Of a stretch of DNA of 64,000 nucleotides, positions 51,226 to 60,224 are shown one piece after another; within the stretch, counting starts at the first letter, position 1; each line of letters opens with the position of its first letter. The notes below the pieces were generated by a model, which was given only the letters and a program-made list of their open reading frames with translations, was not told where the DNA came from and did not search any database. This DNA is from JALYUA01 sp038239305 (GTDB lineage: Bacteria > Acidobacteriota > Thermoanaerobaculia > UBA5066 > Gp7-AA6), in the NCBI GenBank assembly GCA_038239305.1, contig JBBSEW010000015.1, positions 1-64,000 of the forward strand. Direction: 5' to 3'. A program made the translations under genes and the position numbers.

Positions 51226-51444
51226 ATGTGCGGGGAGCTTATCGGAGGGCGCCGCGAATGCGGATTCACCGGGCCATCCGTCCGTCCCAACCGGGCGATG
51301 CCGAGCGAAGCAGGAGGAAGAGCGTGTCCGAGACGACCATGAAGAGCTTACCGGGTCTGCACGGACAAATGCGCCCGCTCAGATCAGTGATTCCCATGCT
51401 CCGCGACAGAAGCGAGCCCGGCAGGAGCCGGTCTGCAGGGCGCC

Positions 51445-52533
51445 CTATTTCTCTCCGCGTCCCCGGACCTCCCGGTCCCACTTCGCCATCCAGGCCGATC
51501 CCTCGCGCTCGAGCAGATCCCAGTCGAGCTTTGCGACCACCATCTTTTTTTCGACGTCGCGCGCCCATTCCGGGAGCTCGGCGGGCGGGAGGTCGGTCCG
51601 GGCCGGCAGGCGAAACGCCCGCTCGGCGGCGAGCCGCTGCGCTTCGGGGCTGCCCGCCCACTCGAGGAAGGCGCGCGCCGCGTCGGGATGGCGGGCGCCC
51701 TGCACGAGACCAATCGAATCGTCGATCACGGGGGTGCCGCTCTTCGGAAAAACGTAGGCGAGTTCGCGGCTGTGGCGCATCTCGAGAAGAACGTCCGGCA
51801 GATCCCAGACGGTGATCAGCCCTTCCCGTCTGGCGATGCGCTGGATCAGGACCGAGGCGTTCATCTCGTACGATTTCGTCTGGGCGTCCAGGCGTTTCAA
51901 CCAGGCAAATCCGTCCGCGGTCGAGCCCGTCTTTTCGATCGAGCGCGCGAGGATCATCCCGAAGATCGCGCGCATCGTGCCGGAGGCGAGCGGGTACCGG
52001 ATGATGACCTTGCCCTTCCACCGCGGGTCGAGCAGGTCGTCCCAGTCCTTCGGCGCGTCGGCCGCGGGCACGACGGACGAGTTGTACACGATGACGGCCG
52101 GTGTCCGATACGCGCCGAAGTAGAGGTCGTGCGGACCGCGCGCGTCCGCGGGTAGGGCGGCGGCCCAGGTGGGTCGGGAAGGCGCGAGCAGGCCCTCCCG
52201 GGCTCCCCGGGCGAAGATCGTGTCCGGGCCGCCGAACCAGAGGTCGGCCTGCGGGTTGGATTTTTCGGAGCGGATCCGGTCGTAGACCTCCTGCGAGCCC
52301 ATGTCGAGCCAGCGCACGTCGACTTCCGGATGCGCTTTTTCGTACGTGGTCTCGAGCAGCATCAGGAGATCGCGCCCGTGCGGCGAGTAGAGAACGAGAG
52401 GCGTGCGCTTGTCGGCTCGGCAGCCAGACCAGAGCAGCGCCGTCAGAAGGAGTACCGCGGTCGCGAGCATGCGGGGGAACGCGCGCGCGACGGGCGTCAC
52501 TCCTGTTTTCCGCGCTTCAGCGGCCACGGGCAT
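51445..52533 (-). CDS. Periplasmic binding protein, iron(III)/thiamine-type, lipoprotein
   Basis: About 362 residues, extracellular solute-binding protein of the Fbp-like class. Signal and lipobox: LATAVLLLTALLWSGC. The mature protein begins TPLVLYSPHGRDLLMLLETT and continues through MGSQEVYDRIRSEKSNPQAD, LWFGGPDT and WDDLLDPRWKGKV, the standard pattern for ferric-iron and related anions or cations. Start uncertain: ATG 52533 overlaps the upstream gene by 17 nt, ATG 52471 would begin at MLATAVLL. First gene of the importer unit. Metal iron is likely but phosphonate or thiamine cannot be excluded. Confidence 0.85.
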   Translation of the reverse strand: MPVAAEARKTGVTPVARAFPRMLATAVLLLTALLWSGCRADKRTPLVLYSPHGRDLLMLLETTYEKAHPEVDVRWLDMGSQEVYDRIRSEKSNPQADLWFGGPDTIFARGAREGLLAPSRPTWAAALPADARGPHDLYFGAYRTPAVIVYNSSVVPAADAPKDWDDLLDPRWKGKVIIRYPLASGTMRAIFGMILARSIEKTGSTADGFAWLKRLDAQTKSYEMNASVLIQRIARREGLITVWDLPDVLLEMRHSRELAYVFPKSGTPVIDDSIGLVQGARHPDAARAFLEWAGSPEAQRLAAERAFRLPARTDLPPAELPEWARDVEKKMVVAKLDWDLLEREGSAWMAKWDREVRGRGEK

Positions 52534-55168
52534 TCCACGCCAGGATGTTGGCGAAGAGACGGTAAGCGCCGGGCACTCCCGCGGGCAGCTCGCGGAAGAA
52601 CGCGAGACCGGTGTACACATAGCGGCCCTTGCCGATCGTGCCGGCGAGAAGGGATCCGAGCTGCTCCGCCTCGCCGGGATCCGCCATCGAGAGAAGCGGC
52701 GTGTAAGCCGGCGACCACGCGTGCGCGAAGTAAATGCCGCGTTCCTGGACCCACCCGTCCCAGTCGTCCGGACCGATCCGGTTCGGCTGAAGAAAGATCG
52801 GATGCGTCGGCACCAGAATACGAACCGGGGCGGTCTCGTCCGTCGTGCGGTCGATCGGCCGCACGATCTCGAGTTTCTCGGGCGCAAAGGCGCTCTCCGT
52901 GAAGCCCGTCTGCTGATACTGGACGACGAGAAGTCCTCCGGCGCGAACCCAGTCGAGAAGCCGGTTGTTCGCAATGGCGAGCGACGGCTCCGTCTCGTAG
53001 GCACGGGTTCCGAGGACGATGACGTCATAGCCGGAGAGATCGCCGTGCTCGAGGTCCCCGCCCGAAAGGAGACGGATGGGAACGCCGACGGCGGAGAGCG
53101 ACTCCGGGACCCGATCCGAGGCGCCCCGCACGTAACCGACCGGCTTCAGACGCGGAAGCTTCAGATCGAGGGAGGTCAGCGCGACGGAGGTGGCGCGTGG
53201 CCAGGTCGTTGGCCGGATGTGCTCGTAATCGAGGATGCGCATGCCGGTCTCGAACCGTTCGCCGGAGTCGAGCACGGCCGAGACCGCCAGGGAGAAACGA
53301 GACGCGCTCGCTCCGCGGGCCGGCGGACGCAAGGACAGCTCGACCGAGGCGCGCTCCCCCTTCTTCGCGATGGAGAACGCTCGCGACTCGGCGGACCAGC
53401 CCGCCGGCGCCGCCAGCTCGACACGCCCGGAGATCGGCGCGGAGGAATTCGACAGCACGGTGACGCTGATGCGCGCCGGCTCGGAGGCCGGCACAGCGGA
53501 CGGCCGGACGATGAGCGCCGGATCCACGAACACTTCCGCGCGGGGAACGGCCCGCAGAGGGCGGCGGATCTCGCCGAACGCCTCGTCGCGATACCGGAAC
53601 GTGACCTCGCGGCGCAGCGTGATCCTCGACCCGCCGACGCGAAGAGTGAGAACGGCGGAGAGAGGCGGCGGCGCATACGGCTCGCCCCGGACGTTCGGAG
53701 GGACGCCGGTCCAGTCGTACATGTCGCCCGCCAAGGGATGCCGCAGGAAATAGGGCACGCTCGCCGGAGCATCCGCGGGAAGGGACGCCGACACTTTCCA
53801 TTCCGCGAGCGCTCCCGGATCGATCGCTTTTCCCGCGGCCGGGGTGCCGACCGTCCATCCGTCCGCGCTCGCGAGCGCCGCGGTCTCGACCTCCATCGAC
53901 GCTCCGCCTCCGTTGGCCACCTGAATGGTCACGGCCACGGCATCCCCCGGGGCCGGAGTCGCCGTATCGGCGAGGGCGTCGACGGCGATGCCGGCGGCGA
54001 TCCCGAGAGCGGATTCGGCGACGGAGATCTTTTCGACGAGCGTGAGCGCGGCGTTCGCGGCAGCGGCCGAGTCGCCCGAAACCGCCGCGCGGGCCGCGCG
54101 CAGATCCTCGAGGATCCGGGCGAGCGGAGCCACCAGGGTGGACGGGTCCGCCGCCGCGAGCCGGCCGCGCAGGTCGCGGACCGTGCTCACGACGCGGGCC
54201 AGGCGCGCCTCCGCGTCCCGCGGGCGGGCCGGATCCGTTGCCGGCACTCCGGACGCGAGCGCGGGGAGGTCGCCATCCGCTCCCGCGAAGAGGTCTTTCG
54301 CTTCGCGCCCGGCCGCGCCGTCGAGCCAGCCGGCTCGCGCCTCGTTCGGACCGATCGGCTGGAGCGCGCCGGTACCCTGCGAGCGATGGAGGCTGCGGCT
54401 CGCGACCGCGATCTGCTGGAAGGTCCGGCCGGTCAGGGGCTCGAGGCCTCCCGTCGGCAGAATCACCGTCGTCTTTTCCCGATCGAGGAAGCGCGTGGTC
54501 TGCCAGAGCGACGCCGCCTGCCACGGCTTCAGTCCCTCCGCGGCGAGGCCCGGAAACGCCGCGGGATCGGCTGCCAGCCGAAAGGCTTCCCGCGCGACGA
54601 TCCCCGACGCCTGGTGCTGTCCGTGGCCGTCGCGCGGCGTGCCCGAGAAGATCGCGACGACGACCTGAGGCCGGAATCGCCGGATGATCCGCACCGCGTC
54701 CTCGAGAAGCGCCTGCTTGGGCCACAGGCGAAGCGTCTCGTCGAGGGACTTCGAGAATCCGAAGTCGTAGGCCCGGGTGAAGTACTGGCGGGCGCCGTCG
54801 AGGCGTCGGGCGGCCGCGAGCTCTTCGGTGCGGATCAGCCCGAGGCCGACGCCGAGCTCGTCGCCGATGAGATTCTGGCCGCCGTCGCCGCGCGTCAGCG
54901 AAAGGTACGCCGCTTCGCCTCCCATGCCGCGGGAAACGAGCGTGAGGAGCGCCGTGTCCTCATCGTCGGGATGGGCCGCAATGATGAGGAGGCGGCGGTT
55001 CGTCGCGAGCTTGCGGAGAAGCGGGTCGAGTGCGTCGAGACCGCCGGCGGACGGCGGAGGAAGCTCCGTTCCGGGCGGTTCCGCCGCGCTCATCGGGGAG
55101 ACGACGAGGAGAGCGAGCCCGAGCCCGAGGGCGAGCCCGAGGGCGGCGACGAGGCGTCGGTCGATCAC
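52517..55168 (-). CDS. Large secreted PIG-L (LmbE-like) deacetylase
   Basis: About 883 residues. A signal segment (VAALGLALGLGLALLVVS) precedes a PIG-L/LmbE zinc deacetylase domain at about 45-290: RLLIIAAHPDDEDTALLTL contains the AHPDDE motif and GTPRDGHGQHQASG carries the second His set. The remaining 590 residues are beta-sandwich-rich (VTIQVANGGGASMEVE, ISVTVLSNSSAPISGRVELA), like NEW3/CARDB-type modules, and end in a Rossmann-like stretch (GYDVIVLGTRAYETE). Likely deacetylates a secreted amino sugar or glycoconjugate. GTG 55168 chosen for the signal; the frame is open further but shadow-like. Confidence 0.85.
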   Translation of the reverse strand: MIDRRLVAALGLALGLGLALLVVSPMSAAEPPGTELPPPSAGGLDALDPLLRKLATNRRLLIIAAHPDDEDTALLTLVSRGMGGEAAYLSLTRGDGGQNLIGDELGVGLGLIRTEELAAARRLDGARQYFTRAYDFGFSKSLDETLRLWPKQALLEDAVRIIRRFRPQVVVAIFSGTPRDGHGQHQASGIVAREAFRLAADPAAFPGLAAEGLKPWQAASLWQTTRFLDREKTTVILPTGGLEPLTGRTFQQIAVASRSLHRSQGTGALQPIGPNEARAGWLDGAAGREAKDLFAGADGDLPALASGVPATDPARPRDAEARLARVVSTVRDLRGRLAAADPSTLVAPLARILEDLRAARAAVSGDSAAAANAALTLVEKISVAESALGIAAGIAVDALADTATPAPGDAVAVTIQVANGGGASMEVETAALASADGWTVGTPAAGKAIDPGALAEWKVSASLPADAPASVPYFLRHPLAGDMYDWTGVPPNVRGEPYAPPPLSAVLTLRVGGSRITLRREVTFRYRDEAFGEIRRPLRAVPRAEVFVDPALIVRPSAVPASEPARISVTVLSNSSAPISGRVELAAPAGWSAESRAFSIAKKGERASVELSLRPPARGASASRFSLAVSAVLDSGERFETGMRILDYEHIRPTTWPRATSVALTSLDLKLPRLKPVGYVRGASDRVPESLSAVGVPIRLLSGGDLEHGDLSGYDVIVLGTRAYETEPSLAIANNRLLDWVRAGGLLVVQYQQTGFTESAFAPEKLEIVRPIDRTTDETAPVRILVPTHPIFLQPNRIGPDDWDGWVQERGIYFAHAWSPAYTPLLSMADPGEAEQLGSLLAGTIGKGRYVYTGLAFFRELPAGVPGAYRLFANILAWNARGR

Positions 55169-55284
55169 GGCCGAAGAGTCTATGACGGGCGGCTCCGGGC
55201 TCCCGCCGCCGCTCGTCTCCCGTCGCTTCTCTCGAAGACCGGGAAGCGGAAGCTCACACCGGAGAGCCGGCGGCTCCCGTCGCC

Positions 55285-55755
55285 CTACTTCCGCTTCGAC
55301 CGGATGAAGGGCGTCGAAGCCGCCGCGAGAGCCCCGACGAGAGCGGCGACGTACGACGCGCGCCGCTTCGGGTCGAGGTCCTTCCATTCCTTCATGACCT
55401 TCTTGACGGTGCTCTTCGACGCGACGCCGGCCCGGTTCCAGGCCCGCTTCGCGGATCGCACGCTCTCGCCGGAGAGGGACGAAATGCTCGCGCCGGCGCG
55501 GCTGGCCGATTTCGCGAACGACGAGAGCAGCGCTTCGAGCCCGTCGGCAGCCGGTGGGGAGGACGCGGCGCGCTTGCGGGATGCCGGCGTGCCCTTGCGG
55601 ATCGCCGGGCGTGGTTTCGCCGTAGCCTTCGCTTTCGCCTTCGGGCTTGCCGCGGCCTTTCGCGCCGGCGCTTTGCGCGGTGATTTGCGGGCGGCGGCGG
55701 TTCGGGTCGTTTCCGGCGAGTCGGCCGACTTCGGGGATTCGGGGGTTTCTTCCAT
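55285..55755 (-). CDS. Histone H1-like Ala/Lys-rich protein
   Basis: A 156-residue basic protein. The first 70 residues are low-complexity, alternating Lys, Ala and Pro (SPRKAPARKAAASPKAKAKA), as in H1-like and AlgP-like bacterial DNA-binding tails. The rest is helical (LEALLSSFAKSASRAG, SVRSAKRAWNRAGVAS) and ends with hydrophobic AALVGALAAASTP followed by basic RSKRK. ATG 55755 is preceded by GAGGTG at 6 nt; an ATG at 55806 is possible but less well placed. Nucleoid association or polymer binding is inferred from composition only. Confidence 0.7.
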   Translation of the reverse strand: MEETPESPKSADSPETTRTAAARKSPRKAPARKAAASPKAKAKATAKPRPAIRKGTPASRKRAASSPPAADGLEALLSSFAKSASRAGASISSLSGESVRSAKRAWNRAGVASKSTVKKVMKEWKDLDPKRRASYVAALVGALAAASTPFIRSKRK

Positions 55756-55820
55756 GGGTTTCACCTCATCGCGATTTCGGAGTGGATTGGGATCGGGAGT
55801 CTCCATCGTGACACAGCGCT

Positions 55821-57584
55821 TCAGTTCTCCCCGGCGGCGACGAACACCGGCTCGATGTCTACCGGGATGTCGGCCAGCCGGAAGTTTGTCGCGTCGATCT
55901 CGGGGTTCGACTTCGCGTACCGGTTGAGCAGCCGGCGTCCCCGCTCGGAATCGCCGGTCGCCTCAATCTCGAGGAGCTCCGTCGAAAGCGAGCGGACGGC
56001 GGCTCGAAACTTGTCGCGCCGGACGGCGAAGCGGCCGTCGGAGGTCGGAACGATGGCTCCCTTTTCGCGGAACCAGTTCCACTGGACGGCCGTCCCGCCG
56101 CCGTGCGCCTCTTCGAGCCCGAAGCGCATCGAACGGAACATGAGCGCCGCGTACGTGGCGCCCAGGGAATCCTCGTCGAACGACGTCACCCACTTCTGAT
56201 CGAGGGCGTACAGGATGTTCCAGAGCCCGACGACGTCCGCCTTGCATTCCTCGATCGTCGAATAGATCTCCTTCAGCAGAAGCCTCGCCTCGATCTTCTT
56301 CCCATCGGGCCCCGCGATGATTCCGGGCCCCAGTCCGTGCGACAGCTCATGGAAGAGCGTGTGCGTGAAATAGGGATCGAAGGCGACCTTGCCGAGCTGC
56401 GATGAGTCGAGCACGCGCTCGGCGATGGGCCGCCCGGATTTCTCGAACTTCGCCTGCATGACGTTCTTGAGCAGGATCTTCTTGGAGCCCTTCGACTCGC
56501 GCACCCGCTCGTCGTTCGGGAGGTTGTACGCGGCCGTCTGGACGCCGCGGCGCCCGTCCCCGGAGGTAAAGGCTTCCTGGACGACCTTGATCGGGGACTC
56601 GAACTTCCGGGCAAAATTCTTGTGGCGATCCTCGATCGGGAGATTGCGTTCCATCTCCGGCAGGTGTCCGGCGTACACCTCGAGCTTCGCGCTCTCTCCC
56701 TTATCGCGAACGGTCACGAACGCTTCGAACGCCGCCTTGTAGTTGAAGAGACCGTCCTCGTAGATCTCATAGGGCCCGATCGTCACTTCGATGTCGGAAT
56801 CAAGATCCATCCAGGCGACGTCGGACGCGAAGTAGTCGTCGTTGCCGAACGCCTTCGCCCGCTCGAGCAGGAACTTCTTCAGCGACGCGTTCCCCGTCGT
56901 CTCGGCCGCCTGCCGGAGCTTCGCGGCCGCCTCGTCGAGCGCCCCCCGGTACGCGCGCGAGTAGGGGACCGCCACCAGCTGATTTCCGTCGCGGCGGATC
57001 ACGGTCGTGAGGCTCTGGAACGCCTCCTTGTCCTGCGGGTGCGCGGCGATCCACTGTTCGAATTCGTCCTTCGTCATGTCGACGGGGTAGAAGCCCGCGC
57101 CTTTCGGCTTGGCGCGGCTGCCGATGAAGGGTTGATCTCCCTTCAGCCGGTCCCACGGGCCGGCGTTGATGTCGAAATATTCGAGTGCCGCTTCCGCGTT
57201 CGGACGCCGCTCCCGAACCAGTCGCGCGATCCGCTCGCGCATGGAGGGAACTTCGTCGGCGACCTGGCCGGCGAACAGCCCCTCGAGAACCCGCGCCGCC
57301 TCGATCAGGACCTGAAGCGTGCGAGTCTCACGCGCGTCGAGAAGCGACCGGTCGTAGTCGATGCGCGTGCGCGTGAACTGGCGCAGTCGTTGCGTGATGT
57401 CCGGCGCGATCGTCAGAGAGTCGGACGCAACCGACACCGGTGCGGAAGGGTTCGAGGAAGGCGCGGGAGCGACGTTCGCCGGGGGTGGGGATTTCATCGC
57501 GGGAGCGCATGCCGAGGAGGAGAGAATGAGAACCAGGGCGGCCAGAAGCGCCCCGAGGAGCGAGCCGATATGAGTCCTTCGCAT
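55821..57584 (-). CDS. M49-like (dipeptidyl peptidase III-related) lipoprotein
   Basis: About 587 residues. Lipoprotein signal LLAALVLILSSSACAP, then a linker rich in Pro and Ser, then a zinc-peptidase domain: FHELSHGLGPG (H412-E413-x-x-H416) and STIEECKADVVGLW (E445-E446). EECKAD matches the EECRAE zinc motif of M49, but the first motif is a compact HExxH instead of the usual HExxxH. Early conserved phrases include YFDINAGPWDRL and RAYRGALDEAAAKLRQAAE. Expected to act on peptides in the periplasm. A TAGATT box stands 7 nt before ATG 57584. Homology to M49 is clear; activity is inferred. Confidence 0.8.
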   Translation of the reverse strand: MRRTHIGSLLGALLAALVLILSSSACAPAMKSPPPANVAPAPSSNPSAPVSVASDSLTIAPDITQRLRQFTRTRIDYDRSLLDARETRTLQVLIEAARVLEGLFAGQVADEVPSMRERIARLVRERRPNAEAALEYFDINAGPWDRLKGDQPFIGSRAKPKGAGFYPVDMTKDEFEQWIAAHPQDKEAFQSLTTVIRRDGNQLVAVPYSRAYRGALDEAAAKLRQAAETTGNASLKKFLLERAKAFGNDDYFASDVAWMDLDSDIEVTIGPYEIYEDGLFNYKAAFEAFVTVRDKGESAKLEVYAGHLPEMERNLPIEDRHKNFARKFESPIKVVQEAFTSGDGRRGVQTAAYNLPNDERVRESKGSKKILLKNVMQAKFEKSGRPIAERVLDSSQLGKVAFDPYFTHTLFHELSHGLGPGIIAGPDGKKIEARLLLKEIYSTIEECKADVVGLWNILYALDQKWVTSFDEDSLGATYAALMFRSMRFGLEEAHGGGTAVQWNWFREKGAIVPTSDGRFAVRRDKFRAAVRSLSTELLEIEATGDSERGRRLLNRYAKSNPEIDATNFRLADIPVDIEPVFVAAGEN

Positions 57585-57591
57585 GGGCCGG

Positions 57592-57597
57592 AATCTA
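57592..57597 (-). promoter_or_regulatory. -10-like TAGATT before the M49-like gene
   Basis: Reverse-strand TAGATT ends 7 nt before ATG 57584, again suggesting a leaderless transcript. The divergent egtB starts only 33 nt away, so the two promoters must overlap. Confidence 0.35.
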
Positions 57598-57624
57598 GCA
57601 TCGTTTCCTCGTCGTAGATCGAGT

Positions 57625-58953
57625 ATGCCGCAGGCCCCCGAGCTCGACCGCCACGCTCTCCTCGAGTGGTACCGGAGAAACCGGCGCCGCTCGGAGGATC
57701 TCTTCGCCCGGATTCCGGACGAGGCCTGGCTGGATCGCCCGATCGCGCTCCGCAATCCGATCTGTTTCTACGAGGGTCACATTCCGGCTTTCGGCGTGAA
57801 CACCCTGTGGAAGCGAGCGCTCGGCCATCCGCCGATCGACCCTGGTTATGAGGTCCTCTTCGAGCGCGGCATCGACCCCGAGGAGGCGCCCGCCGGAGCG
57901 CCCTCCGCCTGGCCCGCGCGCGAGACCGTCCGCGCCTACGGGCGGCGCGCGGACGAGGCGCTCGAGGACGCCTTCGCCCGGGCTCTGCTTTCTTCCGAGA
58001 GCAATCCGCTTCTCCTGCGCAGCGAGGCGGTCTTTACGGTGCTCGAGCACGAGGTGATGCACCAGGAGACGCTCCATTACATGTGGCGGCGGCAGCCGTA
58101 CGACCGAAAGCTCCCCCGCGGAGGCGCTCCCGCGCCCGAGCCCGGCGGCGCGCTGCCCCCGGCGCGGGAGATGGCACGCGTTCCGGCCGGCCCCGCGACA
58201 CTCGGCGCGGACCGGGAGGAGCTGCGGTTCGGATGGGACAACGAGTTTCCGAGGAGAACGATTCTCGTTCCCGCCTTCGAGATCGGCGTTCACAACGTCA
58301 CGAACGCGGAGTTCCTCGATTTCGTCGACGCCGGCGGCTATCGGAACGAGGCCCTCTGGCAGGGCGATTCGCGCCCGCCGCGCGAGGACGAGGATGCCCA
58401 TCCCCCGTTCTGGGCCCGCGGTGAGCGCGGCTGGGAATGGATCGGGATGTTCGAGCGCATACCGCTGCCTCCGTCCTGGCCGGCGTGGGTCACGCAGGCC
58501 GAGGCGTCCGCGTACGCGCGCTGGAAGGGGATGCGGCTTCCGACGGAAGCGGAATACCACCGCGCGGCTTACGGCGAGCCCTCCGGTCGGGAGCGCCCTT
58601 TCCCTTGGGGGGACGACGAGCCGGATGCGAGCCGCGGAAACTTCGATTTTCATCATTGGGAGCCGGTCGCCGCGGGCTCCTTCCCGGAGGGCGCGTCGGC
58701 ATGGGGCATCCACGACCTCGTCGGCAACGGCTGGGAGTGGACGTCGACGGTGTTCGACGGCTTCCCCGGCTTTCAGCCCATGGCGTCCTATCCGCAGTAC
58801 TCCGCGGACTTCTTCGACGGGAAGCACTATGTGATGAAGGGAGCCTCGCCGGTGACAGGCCGCGAGCTCGTGCGCCGGAGCTTCCGGAACTGGTTCCGTC
58901 CGAACTATCCTCACGTCTATGCGAGCTTCCGGCTGGTGAAGGACGGGTTGTGA
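57625..58953 (+). CDS. egtB: Ergothioneine sulfoxide synthase
   Basis: Non-heme iron enzyme that adds oxygen and a cysteine-derived sulfur to hercynine in ergothioneine synthesis. The 442-residue protein has the two expected parts: an N-terminal DinB_2 helical domain with the iron motif HEVMHQE (H142, H146, E148; HX3HXE), and a C-terminal FGE-sulfatase domain with RLPTEAEYHRAAYGEP, GNFDFHHWEPVAAGSFPEGA and LVGNGWEWTS. Start at ATG 57625 gives MPQAPELDRHALLEWYRR; an earlier in-frame start is unlikely. Paired with egtD 149 nt downstream. No egtA, egtC or egtE is adjacent. Confidence 0.92.
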   Translation: MPQAPELDRHALLEWYRRNRRRSEDLFARIPDEAWLDRPIALRNPICFYEGHIPAFGVNTLWKRALGHPPIDPGYEVLFERGIDPEEAPAGAPSAWPARETVRAYGRRADEALEDAFARALLSSESNPLLLRSEAVFTVLEHEVMHQETLHYMWRRQPYDRKLPRGGAPAPEPGGALPPAREMARVPAGPATLGADREELRFGWDNEFPRRTILVPAFEIGVHNVTNAEFLDFVDAGGYRNEALWQGDSRPPREDEDAHPPFWARGERGWEWIGMFERIPLPPSWPAWVTQAEASAYARWKGMRLPTEAEYHRAAYGEPSGRERPFPWGDDEPDASRGNFDFHHWEPVAAGSFPEGASAWGIHDLVGNGWEWTSTVFDGFPGFQPMASYPQYSADFFDGKHYVMKGASPVTGRELVRRSFRNWFRPNYPHVYASFRLVKDGL

Positions 58954-59015
58954 AGGCGAAGATGCCGGCGGCCATTTCTCCGCCTCGAGCCGCGGCGGCA
59001 GCTCCCCCGGCGGTC

Positions 59016-59091
59016 GTTTCCCCTTTCCCGATTCCCGTTTCCCGTCTCATCCCGATTCCCGTTTCCCGCCCTGTCCCGTCTTCCGTTTCGC
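59016..59091. repeat. Heptamer-period repeat (gtttccc/gattccc)
   Basis: gtttccc, ctttccc, gattccc, gtttccc, a 10-mer, gattccc, gtttccc, a 10-mer, then decayed units. Same heptamer as the gggaaac array at 35807 but inverted. Located between egtB and egtD. Confidence 0.8.
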
Positions 59092-59101
59092 GGCCGCACG
59101 C

Positions 59102-60082
59102 ATGAGCCTCCCCACCAGCCTCGACGCCCCTCCGATCGAGATGGTCCGCGATTTCGCCGCGGATGTGCGGCGCGACCTCGCGCTCAACCCGAAGCAGCTG
59201 CAGTCGAAATATCTCTACGACCGCCTGGGATCCACTCTCTTTGAGGCGATCACGCGCCTCCCGTGGTACCGCATCACGCGGGCGGAGGCGCGGCTGCTGG
59301 CCCGCTTTGCGCCGCATATCGCGGCTGCATTTCGCGATCCGATGACCCTCGTGGAGCTCGGCTGCGGCAGCGGCGAGAAGCTCGCGATGCTGGCCGACGC
59401 TCTGCGGATGGGGGAGAGGCCCGTCGCGGTGCACCTGATCGACATCTCGCCGCTCGCCCTCGAGCTGTCCGAGCGCACTCTCGGCCGGATCCCGCACATT
59501 TCGGTCGTCGGCCATCGCGCCACGTACGAGGAGGGGTTGCGTCACGCGGCGCTCCAGCGGGTCGGGGATAGCGCGATGCTCGTCCTCTTCCTCGGCTCGA
59601 ACATCGGGAACTTCGACCCGCCCGCGGCTCGCGAGTTTCTCGCCGAGATCCGCGGCGCCCTGCGTCCCGGAGACGCCCTGCTTCTCGGAGCGGACCTCGT
59701 CAAGCCCGAAGAGGAGCTTTTGATCGCCTACGACGATCCGCTCGGGGTCACGGCCGCGTTCAACAAGAACCTTCTCGCGCGCATGAACGCGGAGCTTCTC
59801 GCCGACTTCGACCTCTCCGCGTTCGACCACCGCGCGGTCTGGAATGCGCCGGAAGGCCGCGTCGAGATGCACCTCGTCTCCCGGCGGTCCCAGGAGGTCC
59901 GGATTCCGAGAGCCGACACAGCCGTGCGGTTCGTTGAGAGCGAGTTCATCTGGACCGAGAGCTCGTACAAGTACGCCCCGGAAGACCTGATCGCCCGCGC
60001 GTCCGCGGTCGGGTTCCGCTGCGTCGAGCAGTGGATCGATGCCCGGGCCCGGTTCGCCCTGACGCTGTTCGAGGCGCAATAG
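59102..60082 (+). CDS. egtD: L-histidine N-alpha-methyltransferase
   Basis: SAM-dependent trimethylation of histidine to hercynine, the first step of ergothioneine synthesis. The 326-residue sequence matches EgtD: LNPKQLQSKYLYDRLGSTLF near the N-terminus, the SAM loop LVELGCGSGEKLAML, FLGSNIGNFDPPAAREFL and the terminal ESEFIWTESSYKYAPEDL. The SxKY segment (SSYKY) is a signature of this family. Cytoplasmic. Downstream of egtB on the same strand, separated by a heptamer repeat; together they supply the two core steps of the pathway. Confidence 0.95.
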   Translation: MSLPTSLDAPPIEMVRDFAADVRRDLALNPKQLQSKYLYDRLGSTLFEAITRLPWYRITRAEARLLARFAPHIAAAFRDPMTLVELGCGSGEKLAMLADALRMGERPVAVHLIDISPLALELSERTLGRIPHISVVGHRATYEEGLRHAALQRVGDSAMLVLFLGSNIGNFDPPAAREFLAEIRGALRPGDALLLGADLVKPEEELLIAYDDPLGVTAAFNKNLLARMNAELLADFDLSAFDHRAVWNAPEGRVEMHLVSRRSQEVRIPRADTAVRFVESEFIWTESSYKYAPEDLIARASAVGFRCVEQWIDARARFALTLFEAQ

Positions 60083-60224
60083 CCGCCGAAGGCGCTTTTC
60101 CCAGGGGGCCCTCGTCCTCGTGTAATCTTTCCCGGCGCAATCCCGTCGTTTCCATGATTCGTTTCGTCCGCGCGGCCCTTGGTCGGGCGGACCTCCGAAC
60201 GATTCCGTTTCAAGGAGGCCAATT

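Noticed and set aside
51226..51444. Possible thiamine riboswitch between binding protein and ATPase genes
   Set aside because: A CTGATCTG string resembles part of the TPP aptamer, but the rest of the conserved core is absent.
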